Origin: Planctomycetota bacterium | Lineage (GTDB): Bacteria > Planctomycetota > SZUA-567 > H5-PLA8 | Length of the DNA stretch: 64,000 bases | Reading direction: 5' to 3' | Assembly: GCA_016200135.1 (NCBI GenBank) | Contig: JACQFI010000033.1 | Coordinates: forward strand, 98,606 to 162,605 | Shown here: positions 47,795 to 56,703 of the stretch, in pieces | Layout of the letters: each line of letters begins with the position of its first letter | How positions within the stretch are numbered: the first letter of the stretch is position 1 | Made by a program: the position numbers and the translations under genes | Notes under the pieces: generated by a model | Seen by the model: the letters and a program-made list of their open reading frames with translations, nothing else | Databases searched by the model: none | What the model was told of the DNA's origin: nothing

Positions 47795-48109
47795 ATGGCG
47801 ACCGCTACCGCGAAAAAACTGAAGATCGAACTGCAGCCCCTCGACGATCGTATCGTCGTCCGCCGTCTGGACGCGGAAGAGAAGACCGCCGGCGGCATCG
47901 TGCTGCCCGACACGGCGAAGGAGAAGCCGCAGCGGGGCGAAGTGATCGCCGCCGGGCCGGGCAAACTGCTCGACACCGGAAAGCGTGCCGCGCTCGAAGT
48001 GAAGGTCGGCGACACGGTCCTCTTCGGCAAGTACAGCGGCACCGAAGTGAAGGTCTCCGGCGAAGAAGTGATCATCATGCGCGAGAGCGACGTACTCGCC
48101 AAGCTGTAA
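47795..48109 (+). CDS. groES: Co-chaperonin GroES
   Basis: The 104-residue co-chaperonin caps GroEL. It has [25 protein letters not shown] with the mobile loop and conserved [18 protein letters not shown] precedes the ATG. It sits between two groEL genes, 93 bp after the first and 146 bp before the second. It carries a longer N-terminus than usual (about 10 residues). Confidence 0.96.
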   Translation: MATATAKKLKIELQPLDDRIVVRRLDAEEKTAGGIVLPDTAKEKPQRGEVIAAGPGKLLDTGKRAALEVKVGDTVLFGKYSGTEVKVSGEEVIIMRESDVLAKL

Positions 48110-48111
48110 CT

Positions 48112-48181
48112 AAACCGTAAAGAGTAAAACGTAATGTCCGGAGCGGCGTTCTTATTGCGTTTTACGCATTACGTTTTACGC
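48112..48181. repeat. Intergenic imperfect hairpin (family A)
   Basis: Arms at about 48112-48135 and 48153-48181. The right arm contains the 16-mer CGTTTTACGCATTACG (48158-48173), identical to the copy between atpD and atpC. It lies between groES and groEL2, after the groES stop. Confidence 0.55.
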
Positions 48182-48255
48182 AACCTGCGACGGCAAGAGA
48201 TTTCTTAGGCGCCTCCGCCCGCGATTCGGGCAAACGATTGGGAGAGTACAGAACC

Positions 48256-49875
48256 ATGGCCAAGCAACTGCTTTACACCGACGAAGCTCGCCAGAAGATG
48301 CTGGCCGGGGTCCAGAAGCTCGCGCGCGTCGTGAGCGTGACGCTCGGGCCCGGCGGACGCTGGGTCGCATTCGACAAGTCCTTCGGTGGACCCGCCGTGA
48401 TCAACGACGGCGTCACGGTCGCCAAGGAAGTCGAGCTCGAAGATCCCTTCGAGAACATGGGCGCGCAGATGGTCCGCCAGGTCGCCAGCAAGACGAACGA
48501 CGTCGCCGGCGACGGTACGACCACCAGCACCGTGCTTGCCGCCGCCATCTTCGCGGAAGGCGTCCGCTACCTTACCGCCGGCCACAACCCGATGGCGCTC
48601 AAGCGCGGCGTGGACGCGGCCGTCGAAGCCGTCATCGAAGAGATCACGGCGAACTCCAAGCCCTGCAAGACGCGCGAGGACATCAAGCGCGTCGCGACGG
48701 TGAGCGCCAACGACGACGAGACGCTCGGCGAACTGATCGCCGACGCCATGGACAAGGTCGGCAAGGACGGCGTCGTCACGGTGGAAGAAGGCAAGGGCAC
48801 CCTGACAGAGCTCGAGGTCGTCCAGGGCATGCGCTTCGACAAGGGCTACCTCTCGCCCTACTTCGTCACCAACCCGGACAACATGGAAGCCGAGCTCGAA
48901 GACCCCTACATCCTGATCTACGAGAAGAAGATCTCGAACCTGCGCGAGTTCCTCCCGCTGCTGGAGAAGCTGGCCAGCACGGGCAAGCCCTTCCTGGTGA
49001 TCGCGGAAGAGGTGGACAGCGAGGCCCTCGCGGCGCTGGTGATCAACAAGCTGCGCGGCCTGCTGAAGTGCGTCGCGGTCAAGTCGCCCGGTTTCGGCGA
49101 CCGGCGCAAGGCCATGCTCGGCGACATCGCCGTGCTCACCGGCGGCAAGTTCATCAGCGAAGACCTGGGCCTGAAGCTCGAGAACGTCGAACTGGCCGAC
49201 CTCGGCCGCGCCAAGCGCGTCGAAATCGACAAGGACAATACGACGATCATCGAAGGCGCGGGCAAGAAGTCCGACGTGACCGCGCGCGTGGCGCAGCTCA
49301 AGCACCAGATCGAGACCACCACGAGCGACTACGATAAGGAAAAGCTCCAGGAACGCCTGGCCAAGCTCGCCGGCGGCGTCGCGCAAGTGCGCGTCGGCGC
49401 GCCCACCGAGTCGGCCATGAAGGAGACGAAGGAGCGCGTGAACGACGCGGTGAACGCCGCGAAGGCCGCGGCCGAGGAAGGCATCGTGGTCGGCGGCGGC
49501 GTCACGCTGCTGCGCGCGCAGGCGGCGGTCGAGAAGGCCAAGGCCAAGCTCCGGGGCGACGAGAAGTACGGCGCCGACATCGTCTCCAAGGCGCTCGAAC
49601 ATCCGCTGCGCAAGATCGCCGACAACGCCGGGCACGACGGCGCGGTGGTGGTCGAGCACGTCAAGGAAGCGAAGGGCAGCAACGGCTTCAACGCCGCCAC
49701 CGGCGAGTACGAAGACCTGCTGAAGAGCGGCATCGTGGACGCGGCCAAGGTCGTGAAGAGCGCGCTGCAGAACGCCGCGTCCGTCGCGGGCCTGCTACTG
49801 ACCGTGGACACGATGGTGACGGAGTTCAAGGCCGAGGACCAGGGCAAGAAACTGGTCTCCGGCGCGACACACTAA
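48256..49875 (+). CDS. groEL2: Chaperonin GroEL (copy 2)
   Basis: The 539-residue paralogue of the first GroEL keeps DGTTT and the general domain order. Its tail is KLVSGATH instead of the Gly/Met repeat, and its N-terminus ([16 protein letters not shown]) differs. In many lineages such second copies serve special substrates, and the missing tail may change folding behaviour (family knowledge). The ATG at 48256 has GGGAGAG upstream. A terminator hairpin follows. Confidence 0.95.
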   Translation: MAKQLLYTDEARQKMLAGVQKLARVVSVTLGPGGRWVAFDKSFGGPAVINDGVTVAKEVELEDPFENMGAQMVRQVASKTNDVAGDGTTTSTVLAAAIFAEGVRYLTAGHNPMALKRGVDAAVEAVIEEITANSKPCKTREDIKRVATVSANDDETLGELIADAMDKVGKDGVVTVEEGKGTLTELEVVQGMRFDKGYLSPYFVTNPDNMEAELEDPYILIYEKKISNLREFLPLLEKLASTGKPFLVIAEEVDSEALAALVINKLRGLLKCVAVKSPGFGDRRKAMLGDIAVLTGGKFISEDLGLKLENVELADLGRAKRVEIDKDNTTIIEGAGKKSDVTARVAQLKHQIETTTSDYDKEKLQERLAKLAGGVAQVRVGAPTESAMKETKERVNDAVNAAKAAAEEGIVVGGGVTLLRAQAAVEKAKAKLRGDEKYGADIVSKALEHPLRKIADNAGHDGAVVVEHVKEAKGSNGFNAATGEYEDLLKSGIVDAAKVVKSALQNAASVAGLLLTVDTMVTEFKAEDQGKKLVSGATH

Positions 49876-49899
49876 GCGCGGACAAAAAGGGAACTCGAA

Positions 49900-49943
49900 C
49901 GCCCCTCCCGGTCCGCGAAAGAAGCGGCGGGAGGGGCGTTTGC
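49900..49943 (+). terminator. Terminator after groEL2
   Basis: An 11-bp perfect stem (49900-49910 with 49928-49938, cgcccctcccg/cgggaggggcg) has a partly paired loop and is followed by TTTGCTT. It lies 25 bp after the groEL2 stop. Confidence 0.7.
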
Positions 49944-49955
49944 TTAAAGGGAGGT

Positions 49956-50052
49956 GATTTTGGATTTCCGATTTCCGATTTTGGATTGGACGAGGCCAGC
50001 CCTCCGCCTAGCATGAAATCCAAAATCTAAAATCCAAAATCTAAAATCGAAT
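49956..50052. repeat. Long AT-rich hairpin before dnaJ (family B)
   Basis: The left arm at 49956-49987 (gattttggatttccgattt... repeated) is largely complementary to 50016-50052 (aaatccaaaatctaaaatcc...). The right arm ends one base before the dnaJ ATG, so no Shine-Dalgarno is visible. Similar sequence recurs at 52059-52090 and 54795-54906. Confidence 0.6.
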
Positions 50053-50053
50053 C

Positions 50054-51217
50054 ATGCCCGTGGCGAAGACCAACAAGCGCGACTACTACGAAGTGCTCGG
50101 CATCAAAAAAGACGCCACGCCGGAGGACATCAAGAAGTCCTTCCGCGAACTCGCGAAAAAGTGGCACCCCGATAAGAACCTCGACAACAAGAAGGAAGCC
50201 GAGGAGAAGTTCAAGGAGATCGCCGAGGCGTACTCGGTGCTCAGCGACGAGCAGAAACGCCGCCAGTACGACCAGTTCGGCCACGACGGCATGCAGGGCA
50301 TGGGCGGACCCGATTTCTCCGGCGTCTCCGTCGAGGACATCTTTTCCAGCTTTTTCGGCGGGCGCGGCGGCGGCGCGAGCGGCAGCATTTTCGACGACCT
50401 CTTCGGCGGCGCCGACGGCCGTTACGCCGGTGCGGGCCAAGGCGCAAGCCTGCGCTACGAGATGGAGATCGACCTCGAAGAGTCCGCAAAGGGCGTCAAG
50501 AAGACCGTCGAGATCTCCCGCGACGAACTCTGCGAGACCTGCAACGGCAATGGGGCGAAGCCCGGGACCAAGCCGGCGCCGTGCAACTATTGCCGCGGGC
50601 AAGGCTACGTCGCGCGCAGCCAGGGCTTCTTTACCATGAAAACCGCCTGCCCGCGCTGCGGCGGGCGCGGCGAGACCATCGAATCGCCCTGCGCAACTTG
50701 CCGCGGGAGCGGGCGCAAACGCAAGAAGATCCGGCTGGAAGTTCCGATTCCGGCAGGTATCGAGAGCGGCACGCGCGTGAGGCTCTCCGGCGAAGGCGAA
50801 CCGGGCGAGCACGGCGGCCCGCGCGGCGACCTGTACGTCTTTGTGCGCGTGCGCGAGCACGAGTACTTTGTACGCCGCAGCCGCGACCTGCTCATCGAGA
50901 TGCCCGTACCGTTCACCATGGCGGCGCTGGGCGGCGACATCGAAGTCCCCACGCTCGAAGGCCGCGTAAAGCTTCCGGTGCCCAAGTCCACGCAGTCCGG
51001 GCAGCTCCTGCGCCTGCGCGGCCTCGGCATGCCCGACGTCCACGGCTACGGCAAGGGCGACCTGTTCGTGCGTGTGGTCGTCGAGACGCCGCAGAAACTC
51101 ACGACCGAGCAGGAAGAACTCCTGCGCAAGCTGGCCGCGCTGGAAAAAGTGAACGTCAAGCCGCACAGTTCAAAGAGCTTCATCGACAAGCTGAAGGACT
51201 TTTTTGGCGAGGAGTAG
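50054..51217 (+). CDS. dnaJ: Chaperone DnaJ
   Basis: The 387-residue DnaJ has a J domain with HPD at 38-40, a Gly/Phe region (about 78-130), four zinc CxxCxGxG repeats starting at C160, C177, C199 and C213, and the C-terminal substrate domain. It activates DnaK, which is not in this window. It starts one base after a long hairpin repeat. grpE follows. Confidence 0.97.
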   Translation: MPVAKTNKRDYYEVLGIKKDATPEDIKKSFRELAKKWHPDKNLDNKKEAEEKFKEIAEAYSVLSDEQKRRQYDQFGHDGMQGMGGPDFSGVSVEDIFSSFFGGRGGGASGSIFDDLFGGADGRYAGAGQGASLRYEMEIDLEESAKGVKKTVEISRDELCETCNGNGAKPGTKPAPCNYCRGQGYVARSQGFFTMKTACPRCGGRGETIESPCATCRGSGRKRKKIRLEVPIPAGIESGTRVRLSGEGEPGEHGGPRGDLYVFVRVREHEYFVRRSRDLLIEMPVPFTMAALGGDIEVPTLEGRVKLPVPKSTQSGQLLRLRGLGMPDVHGYGKGDLFVRVVVETPQKLTTEQEELLRKLAALEKVNVKPHSSKSFIDKLKDFFGEE

Positions 51218-51225
51218 TTCGTACC

Positions 51226-51274
51226 GCAGGCTTCCAGCCTGCCCGTCGTTCGTAGCGCAGGCATCTTGCCTGCG
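51226..51274. repeat. Two short hairpins (GCAGGC...GCCTGC family)
   Basis: Hairpins at 51226-51242 (gcaggct-tcc-agcctgc) and 51256-51274 (cgcaggca-tct-tgcctgcg) stand in tandem. They look like a dispersed repeat of the GTAGCGCAGGC kind, which I recall from other bacteria, unverified. They sit between dnaJ and grpE. Confidence 0.5.
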
Positions 51275-51332
51275 AAAGTTCAGCCCGGCCGCAGGCCGCT
51301 CCATTTAGCCGCACCGTTCGAGGTTCGTGACC

Positions 51333-52031
51333 ATGGCAGACGCAACCAAAGAGACGCCCCCGGAGACGCCGAAGGCCGATACCGTGGAGAGCCTGGCCGC
51401 CGAGGCCGAGGAGTTCTGCGCGGCGCTGGAGAAGTTCTTCCGCCGCGGGTTCGGCGACATGCCCAACAGCGCGGATCTGGCCGAAGTGCGCGCGCAGCAG
51501 GCGAGCGTGCGAGACCTCGTGCGGCGCGCCAGCGAGAGTGGCGCGGGAGCCTCGAAGCAGCTCGCGACACTCACTACGGAGCGCGACCAGTTCAAGGACC
51601 ACGCAACGCGCGCCAAGGCCGACTTCCTCAATTATCAGGACCGCGCGCGCAAGGACCTCAAACGCGCCGAAGAACAGGCCCTGCGCGGCTACGTGAGCGA
51701 CATGCTCCCGATCCTCGACAGCCTGGAGCTCTCGCTCAAGGACGCGCGTTCGGACAAGGCGAACCTCGACACCGTTCGCCAGGCGCTGGCGATGATCGGC
51801 GAGTCCATGGGTCAGATGCTGCAGGTCCGCGGGCTTGAGCGCATACCGTCCGTCGGCCAGCCCTTCGATCCCACACGGCACGAGGCCGTCCACGTACGCC
51901 CGGCCGACCCGAAGAAGGACGAGAAGCCCAACACGGTCGTCGAAGAGTTCCGCGCCGGCTACCTGTGGAAGGGCTTGATCTTGCGCCCTGCGCAAGTGGT
52001 GGTGACGCAGGCGGAAGGCGCTAAAAAGTAG
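51333..52031 (+). CDS. grpE: GrpE nucleotide exchange factor
   Basis: The 232-residue GrpE has a long N-terminal helix rich in Ala and Glu (about 12-70), the conserved RDQFKDHATRAKADFLNYQDR dimer helix and the C-terminal beta domain with VGQPFDPTRHEAV. It releases ADP from DnaK. The ATG has GAGG nine bases upstream. It closes the groEL-dnaJ-grpE chaperone block. Confidence 0.93.
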   Translation: MADATKETPPETPKADTVESLAAEAEEFCAALEKFFRRGFGDMPNSADLAEVRAQQASVRDLVRRASESGAGASKQLATLTTERDQFKDHATRAKADFLNYQDRARKDLKRAEEQALRGYVSDMLPILDSLELSLKDARSDKANLDTVRQALAMIGESMGQMLQVRGLERIPSVGQPFDPTRHEAVHVRPADPKKDEKPNTVVEEFRAGYLWKGLILRPAQVVVTQAEGAKK

Positions 52032-52058
52032 CTGCAATTGACGTTCGCCGCCCTGTTT

Positions 52059-52090
52059 GAATCCAAAATCCCCATTCCAAAATCCAAAAT
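52059..52090. repeat. AT-rich repeat of family B
   Basis: It holds three copies of the unit tCCAAAATc (52060-52090) within the grpE-LysM spacer, resembling the right arm of the dnaJ hairpin. Confidence 0.45.
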
Positions 52091-52228
52091 AGGTGTTCCC
52101 GTTTCCGCTCAAGTCTCCTTATAGGCTCGCCGATACAAAATGCGTCTGACCCGCGGGCAGGCGTGGGGCTTGCCGCGACCGCCATCCAACTACGTATCAC
52201 CGAACCGTCCGCGAGGGGGATTCCAAAC

Positions 52229-52672
52229 ATGATTTCCGCTGCTAACGTCGCACGCGCTGCCCTGCTCTCCGTCTTCGCGCTGGCTGCGGTCGCCAGCACC
52301 GGCTGCGGCGGAAGCCACGCCGCGGGCGCGCAGTCGCCGCCTCCGCCTTCGCTGGCTGCGCCCGTGCGCGTCGAGAGCTCCCAGGCCTCCATGGCCGCGA
52401 CCGTCGTCCCGGCGGAGAAGGCGGGCTCCATGGATAACCGCGAGGTCGGCAGCAGCACGCCGCTGCCGAGCATCCCCTCCGCCGCGCCCGCTCCTGCAGA
52501 AACCGTTCCCGTCCCGAGCGACGCGCACGGCAAGACTTACGTGATGCAGAAGGGCGACACACTCTACGGCGTGGCGCGCAAGTTCAACGTTCCGCCCAAG
52601 CAGCTCATCGCCGCCAACAACTTCTCCGACCCCAACAAGGTGAACGTCGGAACTAAGATCCGCATCCCTTAA
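52229..52672 (+). CDS. LysM domain lipoprotein or secreted protein
   Basis: The 147-residue protein has a signal peptide (ARAALLSVFALAAVASTGCGG) with a possible lipobox ending in Cys. A Pro/Ala linker follows, and a C-terminal LysM domain of about 45 residues (KTYVMQKGDTLYGVARKFN...GTKIRIP). LysM binds peptidoglycan, so a cell-wall role is likely. GAGGGGG precedes the ATG at 52229. A strong terminator follows. Confidence 0.85.
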   Translation: MISAANVARAALLSVFALAAVASTGCGGSHAAGAQSPPPPSLAAPVRVESSQASMAATVVPAEKAGSMDNREVGSSTPLPSIPSAAPAPAETVPVPSDAHGKTYVMQKGDTLYGVARKFNVPPKQLIAANNFSDPNKVNVGTKIRIP

Positions 52673-52704
52673 GGGCAGGAAAGGATTTAGGACCCAGGAA
52701 TCAG

Positions 52705-52735
52705 GGGCTGGCGCTTGCCAGCCCTTCTTTTTTTT
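52705..52735 (+). terminator. Rho-independent terminator
   Basis: An 8-bp stem (gggctggc/gccagccc) with a 4-nt loop is followed by TTCTTTTTTTT, 32 bp after the LysM gene. It is the clearest terminator in the window. Confidence 0.92.
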
Positions 52736-52770
52736 ATGCAGCAACTTGGAGTTCCAAGAAGTCTACTCAC

Positions 52771-52840
52771 GCTCTACGCTCTACGCTCTACGCTCTACGC
52801 TCTACGCTCTACGCTCTACGCTCTACGCTCTACGCTCTAC
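52771..52840. repeat. Perfect 10 x 7-bp tandem repeat GCTCTAC
   Basis: Ten exact copies of GCTCTAC occupy 70 bp at the 3' end of the first AraC gene, whose TAG stop (minus strand) lies in the last unit. The unit length is not a multiple of three. The array could vary by slippage. Confidence 0.95.
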
Positions 52841-53778
52841 TCAAGCTCTCTCGTCTGATGCGTGCGGAACACACTCGGCGGCACGCCCTCGCGCTCGCGA
52901 AAGAGCCTCGAGAAGTAGAACGGATCGGCGAAGCCAGTCGCCTCCGCCACTTGCTCCACCGGCATCTTGGTGAACGCGAGCAACTCTTTCGCGCGCCGCA
53001 ACTGCACGCGCAGGATGTACTCCTTCACGGCGTAGCCCGTCTGCTGCTTGAAGCGCCGCCTCAAAGTTGAATAGCCCACGTGGAGGCGCTCGGCGAGCGT
53101 CTCCGGCAGCAGCCCGCCCGTGGATTCCTTCTCGACGATGGCGAGCGCTTGCGCGACCACGGGGTCGGCGTTCTCGCCCGCACCGGAGAAACCCGTCGCG
53201 ATGCCGTGCATGGTCACGATGAGCTGGTGGAGCAGCGCTGAGGCCAGCGGGACGGCCAGTGGGCCGCCTTTGAAGAAGGTCTCCTGCACGTGTTCGACGA
53301 GGCGCGCGGGTTCGTGGTTCTCGCGGAACGGCACCAGGCAGCGCGCCGGCGCGAGCACGCCTTGCCGCTCGAAGTCGTCCGCGACCTTTCCGCCGAAGAG
53401 GATCCAGCGTTCGGCAAAGGCCCCCCCCTCTCCGCCGTAGCTGTGCGCGATCGTCGGGAAGAGCCAGAAAAGCGTTCCCGCAAGTACCGTGTGCCGGCCG
53501 GTGGGCGCACTCTCGAAGAACATCCGCCCGCCCGTCACCAGCACGGCCGCGTAGGTGCCCAGCGTCCGGTTCATGGTCGCGCCGCCGTTGCTCACGCTGT
53601 ACCCCACTCCGCTGACCCATAGGCCGATCTGCTCCTGCTGGGCGCTGGGGATCTCGTACCGTGCTCCATGCTGCGGCGTAAGCGGCCGAGCGTCCGTGGT
53701 TTTCACGAATTCGGGGAGGAACTTGGTGGGCTTCGCCATTTGAGCAATAAGTCCAGGCAAATGGAGCACCGGGTCCAT
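52837..53778 (-). CDS. AraC-family regulator (module 1)
   Basis: The 313-residue protein has an N-terminal cupin-like sensor region and two C-terminal HTH units (TLAERLHVGYSTLRRRFKQQTG and the second helix pair AEATGFADPFYFSRLFRE, about 210-305). AraC regulators usually bind a small ligand and regulate the adjacent gene. It is divergent from a PhyH gene 100 bp away. It resembles the module 3 regulator (shared YEIPS/GLWVS pattern) more than module 2. Its stop falls inside the 7-bp array. Confidence 0.9.
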   Translation of the reverse strand: MDPVLHLPGLIAQMAKPTKFLPEFVKTTDARPLTPQHGARYEIPSAQQEQIGLWVSGVGYSVSNGGATMNRTLGTYAAVLVTGGRMFFESAPTGRHTVLAGTLFWLFPTIAHSYGGEGGAFAERWILFGGKVADDFERQGVLAPARCLVPFRENHEPARLVEHVQETFFKGGPLAVPLASALLHQLIVTMHGIATGFSGAGENADPVVAQALAIVEKESTGGLLPETLAERLHVGYSTLRRRFKQQTGYAVKEYILRVQLRRAKELLAFTKMPVEQVAEATGFADPFYFSRLFREREGVPPSVFRTHQTRELE

Positions 53779-53878
53779 GGCCCCGGCTGTATGCCATGAT
53801 AAATAGTATGAAAGCTGTAACGATTGAATGCAAGCAAAAGGTCATTTCGTCCAGTTACCCCCGGAGGCGCGAACCACG

Positions 53879-54793
53879 ATGTCCACGGCCACGAAGTCCA
53901 CGGTCAAGATGGGTAAGCACGAGATGGAGTTCGGCAGCAAGTACCTCGGCTTACTGCGCGACAGCAACGACATCCTCAACGACGTCCAGGCGCTGCACGC
54001 CCGCATGGACGAGGACGGCTACCTGCTCCTGCGCGGCCTGCAGAAGCGCTCCAACGTGGAAGCCGCGCGGCACATGCTGATCGAGAACCTCGACAAGAAC
54101 GGCCAGATCGATCGCGACTTCCCGGTCATGGATGCGGTGGTGAAGAAGGGCTCCGGCGGCAAGTTCCTCGGCGGCGCGCAGGCGATCACGCACACGCCCG
54201 AATTCCTCGGCGTAGTGGACTCGCCCGAGATCATGGGTTTCTTCGACCGTTACTTCGGCGAGAAGTCGCTCACGTTCGACTTCAAGTGGCTCCGCGCCGT
54301 CGGCCCCGGCGACAACACCGGCGCGCACTACGACGTCGTCTACATGGGCCGCGGTTCGGGCCGGCTCCATACCTGCTGGACCCCGCTCGGCGACATCCCG
54401 CTCGAACTCGGCACGCTGGCCGTCCTCTCGGGCTCGCACAAGCTCGAAGCCTACCGCAAGCTCCGCGAGACCTACGGCAAGATGGACGTGGACCGCGACA
54501 AGGTCCAGGGCTCGTTCTCGAACAACCCCATCGAGATGGTCGATCGCTTTGGCGGACAGTGGCTCACCGGCGAATTCCAGATGGGCGACGTGATGATCTT
54601 CGGCATGTTCACCATGCATGGAAGCATCAACAATATGACCAACCGTTACCGCCTGAGTTGCGACACGCGCTACCAGCCGGCCTCGGACCCCGTGGACGAA
54701 CGCTGGGTCGGCAAGAATCCCATCGCGCACTACGGCTGGAACGTCGGCAAGACGAAGACCATGGAAGAGGCGCGCAAAGAGTGGGGCGTGTGA
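53879..54793 (+). CDS. PhyH-family oxygenase (module 1)
   Basis: The 304-residue protein has the HxD pair H150/D152 (AHYDVVY), distal histidine H247 (FTMHGS) and a basic NRYRLS nearby for 2-oxoglutarate. It shares the N-terminal LLRDSNDILNDVQALHARM-like segment with the module 3 protein. The substrate is unknown. The ATG has GGAGG eleven bases upstream. Its expression is likely controlled by the divergent AraC regulator. Confidence 0.9.
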   Translation: MSTATKSTVKMGKHEMEFGSKYLGLLRDSNDILNDVQALHARMDEDGYLLLRGLQKRSNVEAARHMLIENLDKNGQIDRDFPVMDAVVKKGSGGKFLGGAQAITHTPEFLGVVDSPEIMGFFDRYFGEKSLTFDFKWLRAVGPGDNTGAHYDVVYMGRGSGRLHTCWTPLGDIPLELGTLAVLSGSHKLEAYRKLRETYGKMDVDRDKVQGSFSNNPIEMVDRFGGQWLTGEFQMGDVMIFGMFTMHGSINNMTNRYRLSCDTRYQPASDPVDERWVGKNPIAHYGWNVGKTKTMEEARKEWGV

Positions 54794-54794
54794 C

Positions 54795-54906
54795 CATTTC
54801 CAATTTTAGATTGAATGGCATCTGACCAGAAAAGAGCGGCCCCGGATTTACCCGGGACCGTTTTGTTGCCGTTCAACCGAAAATCCAAAATCGGAAATCG
54901 AAAATG
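54795..54906. repeat. Family B imperfect hairpin spanning the module 1/2 spacer
   Basis: The left arm (54795-54816, ccatttccaattttagattg) pairs imperfectly with the right arm (54876-54906, gaaaatccaaaatcgg...). The loop holds the terminator. The right arm is adjacent to the end of AraC module 2. Confidence 0.5.
54837..54864 (+). terminator. Terminator after PhyH module 1
   Basis: An imperfect stem (cggCcccgg/ccgggAccg) with loop ATTTAC is followed by TTTT, 44 bp after the PhyH stop. Confidence 0.55.
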
Positions 54907-54909
54907 GCT

Positions 54910-55776
54910 TCACCCTGGCCTTGCGATTACGCGCACGGCGCGCATGCGCGTGCTCGGAACGACGCTGCCTTCCGCGTACTTCTTGCGGTACGCGCGCGGC
55001 GAATGGCCGAAGGCTTCGCGGAAGCAGCGCGAAAAGTGGAACGGATTGGCAAAACCGGTGAGCCGCGCGACTTCTTTCGCGGGCAGGTTGCTCGTGGCGA
55101 GCAGCGCGGCGGCGTGATCCAGGCGAACCAGGCGCATGGCCTCCACCGGACCGCAGCCGAGCGAGGTGCGAAAGAGCCGCCCGAGGTGCCCGTCGGAGAC
55201 GTGCGCGGCGCGGGCAAGTTCGCCCAGCGTCGGCGGCGCGCGCCTCGCGCTGAGACGTTCGGTTGCGAAGCGAACGGCTGAGACCACCGGTGCAGGAAAG
55301 TTCGACGCCACCTCGCCGCCGGTCTGCACATCGCCCGAAAGATACGCGCCAAGCATCAGCCGCATCGCGCCCTGCGCGAGTTCCATGCGCTCGGGCGTGC
55401 GGTGGTCCAGCAGCCACATCACGTGCCGCATGAGCGGGCGGAGCACGTCGCCCTCGGGCAGGATGCGCACGGCCGGCCAGTCCCGCTCGGGCGGAAGTTC
55501 CGCGCCGTTGCGTTCAAAATAGAAATGTACATAAACACCCTGCGTTTTGACCTGCGGATCCCATTCGTAGTAGTCGCGCGTGCCCGAGCGGATCAACGAG
55601 AGCGAGCCCGGCGGCAGTGCATAGCGCTTGCCGTCCCATTCGGCCACCGAATCCCCCTCGACCATCCAGAGAAACTCGTAGTCCTTCAGGACGCGCGGGC
55701 CAAACGTCGAACCCGGCGGCAGCGTCGCCCAGCCCGCGCCGTGGAAGTCGAACTTCAGCCGTTCAAGGCGCTTCAT
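54910..55776 (-). CDS. AraC-family regulator (module 2)
   Basis: The 288-residue protein has an N-terminal cupin-like ligand domain (about 15-105, GDSVAEWDGKRYALPPGS) and a C-terminal double HTH (about 175-275, LGELARAAHVSDGHLGRLFRT and TGFANPFHFSRCFREAFG). It differs from the module 1 and 3 regulators in its sensor domain. AGGAG lies ten bases before the ATG. It is divergent from the second PhyH gene 138 bp away. Confidence 0.9.
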   Translation of the reverse strand: MKRLERLKFDFHGAGWATLPPGSTFGPRVLKDYEFLWMVEGDSVAEWDGKRYALPPGSLSLIRSGTRDYYEWDPQVKTQGVYVHFYFERNGAELPPERDWPAVRILPEGDVLRPLMRHVMWLLDHRTPERMELAQGAMRLMLGAYLSGDVQTGGEVASNFPAPVVSAVRFATERLSARRAPPTLGELARAAHVSDGHLGRLFRTSLGCGPVEAMRLVRLDHAAALLATSNLPAKEVARLTGFANPFHFSRCFREAFGHSPRAYRKKYAEGSVVPSTRMRAVRVIARPG

Positions 55777-55914
55777 GGGTCACGTACTCCTGGAGCATGT
55801 CGGTTTTAGATATGTTTTTGCACGAACGGGCCATTCTCTCCGGAGACGTTTTGCGGTCAAATGATCTCTGAAAAGTACGTTATGAGCGCAGGCTACCCGC
55901 GGAGGATCCGTTTC

Positions 55915-56664
55915 ATGCCCCAGCCCGTTCTGAACCAGGAACAGCTCGATTTCTTCCAGCGCTGCGGCTACCTCGCTTTCGGGCCGCTCCTGAAGCCCGA
56001 GGAGATCGAGGTCCTGCGCAACGAGTATGATGCGGAATTCCGCAAGGCCTCGGAGACCGGCAGCGCCCGCAATCTTTCCGACAATAAGCCTGACCGCAAG
56101 GATGCGCCCACACGGATGCTGCAGATCATGCAGATGTGCGAACGCAATCTTCAGTTCCGAAAGCTGATCTACGACACGCGCATCCTGGATATCGTGCAGT
56201 GCTTCATCGGCCCGAACATCATGCTCTTCCACGACCAGGCGCTCTTTAAGCCGGCGCACACGGGCGGCGCCGTCACCTGGCACCAGGACAACGCGTACTG
56301 GAAATGCCAGCCGGCCAATCTCGTTTCGTGCTGGATGACGCTCGACGATGTGGTGAAGGAGAACGGCGCGATGCAAGTGATCCCCGGCAGCCATCTGCGG
56401 CCCGTGCATCACGACCAGAACCAGACCACCGACGCACTGCTCGAAATCAAAGGCATCGACGTGAACGAGGCTGTCGCCGTCGATCTGCCTGCGGGCGGCA
56501 TCATGTTTCACCACTGCCAGACGCTGCACTACACCGCGCCGAACACGACCCCGCGCCAGCGCCGCGCCTTCGCGATCCATTTCATGACGCCCGGAACCGC
56601 AGCTCGCAACGGCGAGGTGATGCGCGTGGACTTCAAACACCCCATGCTGCGGATGTGCGTGTAG
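55915..56664 (+). CDS. PhyH-family oxygenase (module 2)
   Basis: The 249-residue protein is a compact PhyH enzyme: HxD H123/D125 (WHQDNAY), VIPGSH near 155, distal H205 (LHYTAPN) and RQRR at 214-217. It belongs to a different branch from the module 1 and 3 proteins, closer to ectoine hydroxylase/phytanoyl-type members. The ATG at 55915 has GGAGG nine bases upstream; an earlier ATG at 55861 is rejected. Confidence 0.9.
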   Translation: MPQPVLNQEQLDFFQRCGYLAFGPLLKPEEIEVLRNEYDAEFRKASETGSARNLSDNKPDRKDAPTRMLQIMQMCERNLQFRKLIYDTRILDIVQCFIGPNIMLFHDQALFKPAHTGGAVTWHQDNAYWKCQPANLVSCWMTLDDVVKENGAMQVIPGSHLRPVHHDQNQTTDALLEIKGIDVNEAVAVDLPAGGIMFHHCQTLHYTAPNTTPRQRRAFAIHFMTPGTAARNGEVMRVDFKHPMLRMCV

Positions 56665-56676
56665 CGCGAACGGCGC

Positions 56677-56700
56677 TTAACCACAGAGAACACGGAGATA
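56677..56700. repeat. Dispersed-type repeat (CCACAGAGAACACGGAG)
   Basis: The sequence ttaaccacagagaacacgg is a recognisable dispersed bacterial repeat type, from memory. A related inverted segment (tgcggtgttcggcagactctgcgg, about 56721-56744) encodes the C-terminus of AraC module 3. Confidence 0.45.
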
Positions 56701-56703
56701 GAC

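Noticed and set aside
52771..52840. Tandem array as a CRISPR
   Set aside because: Units are contiguous 7-mers without spacers and there are no cas genes.
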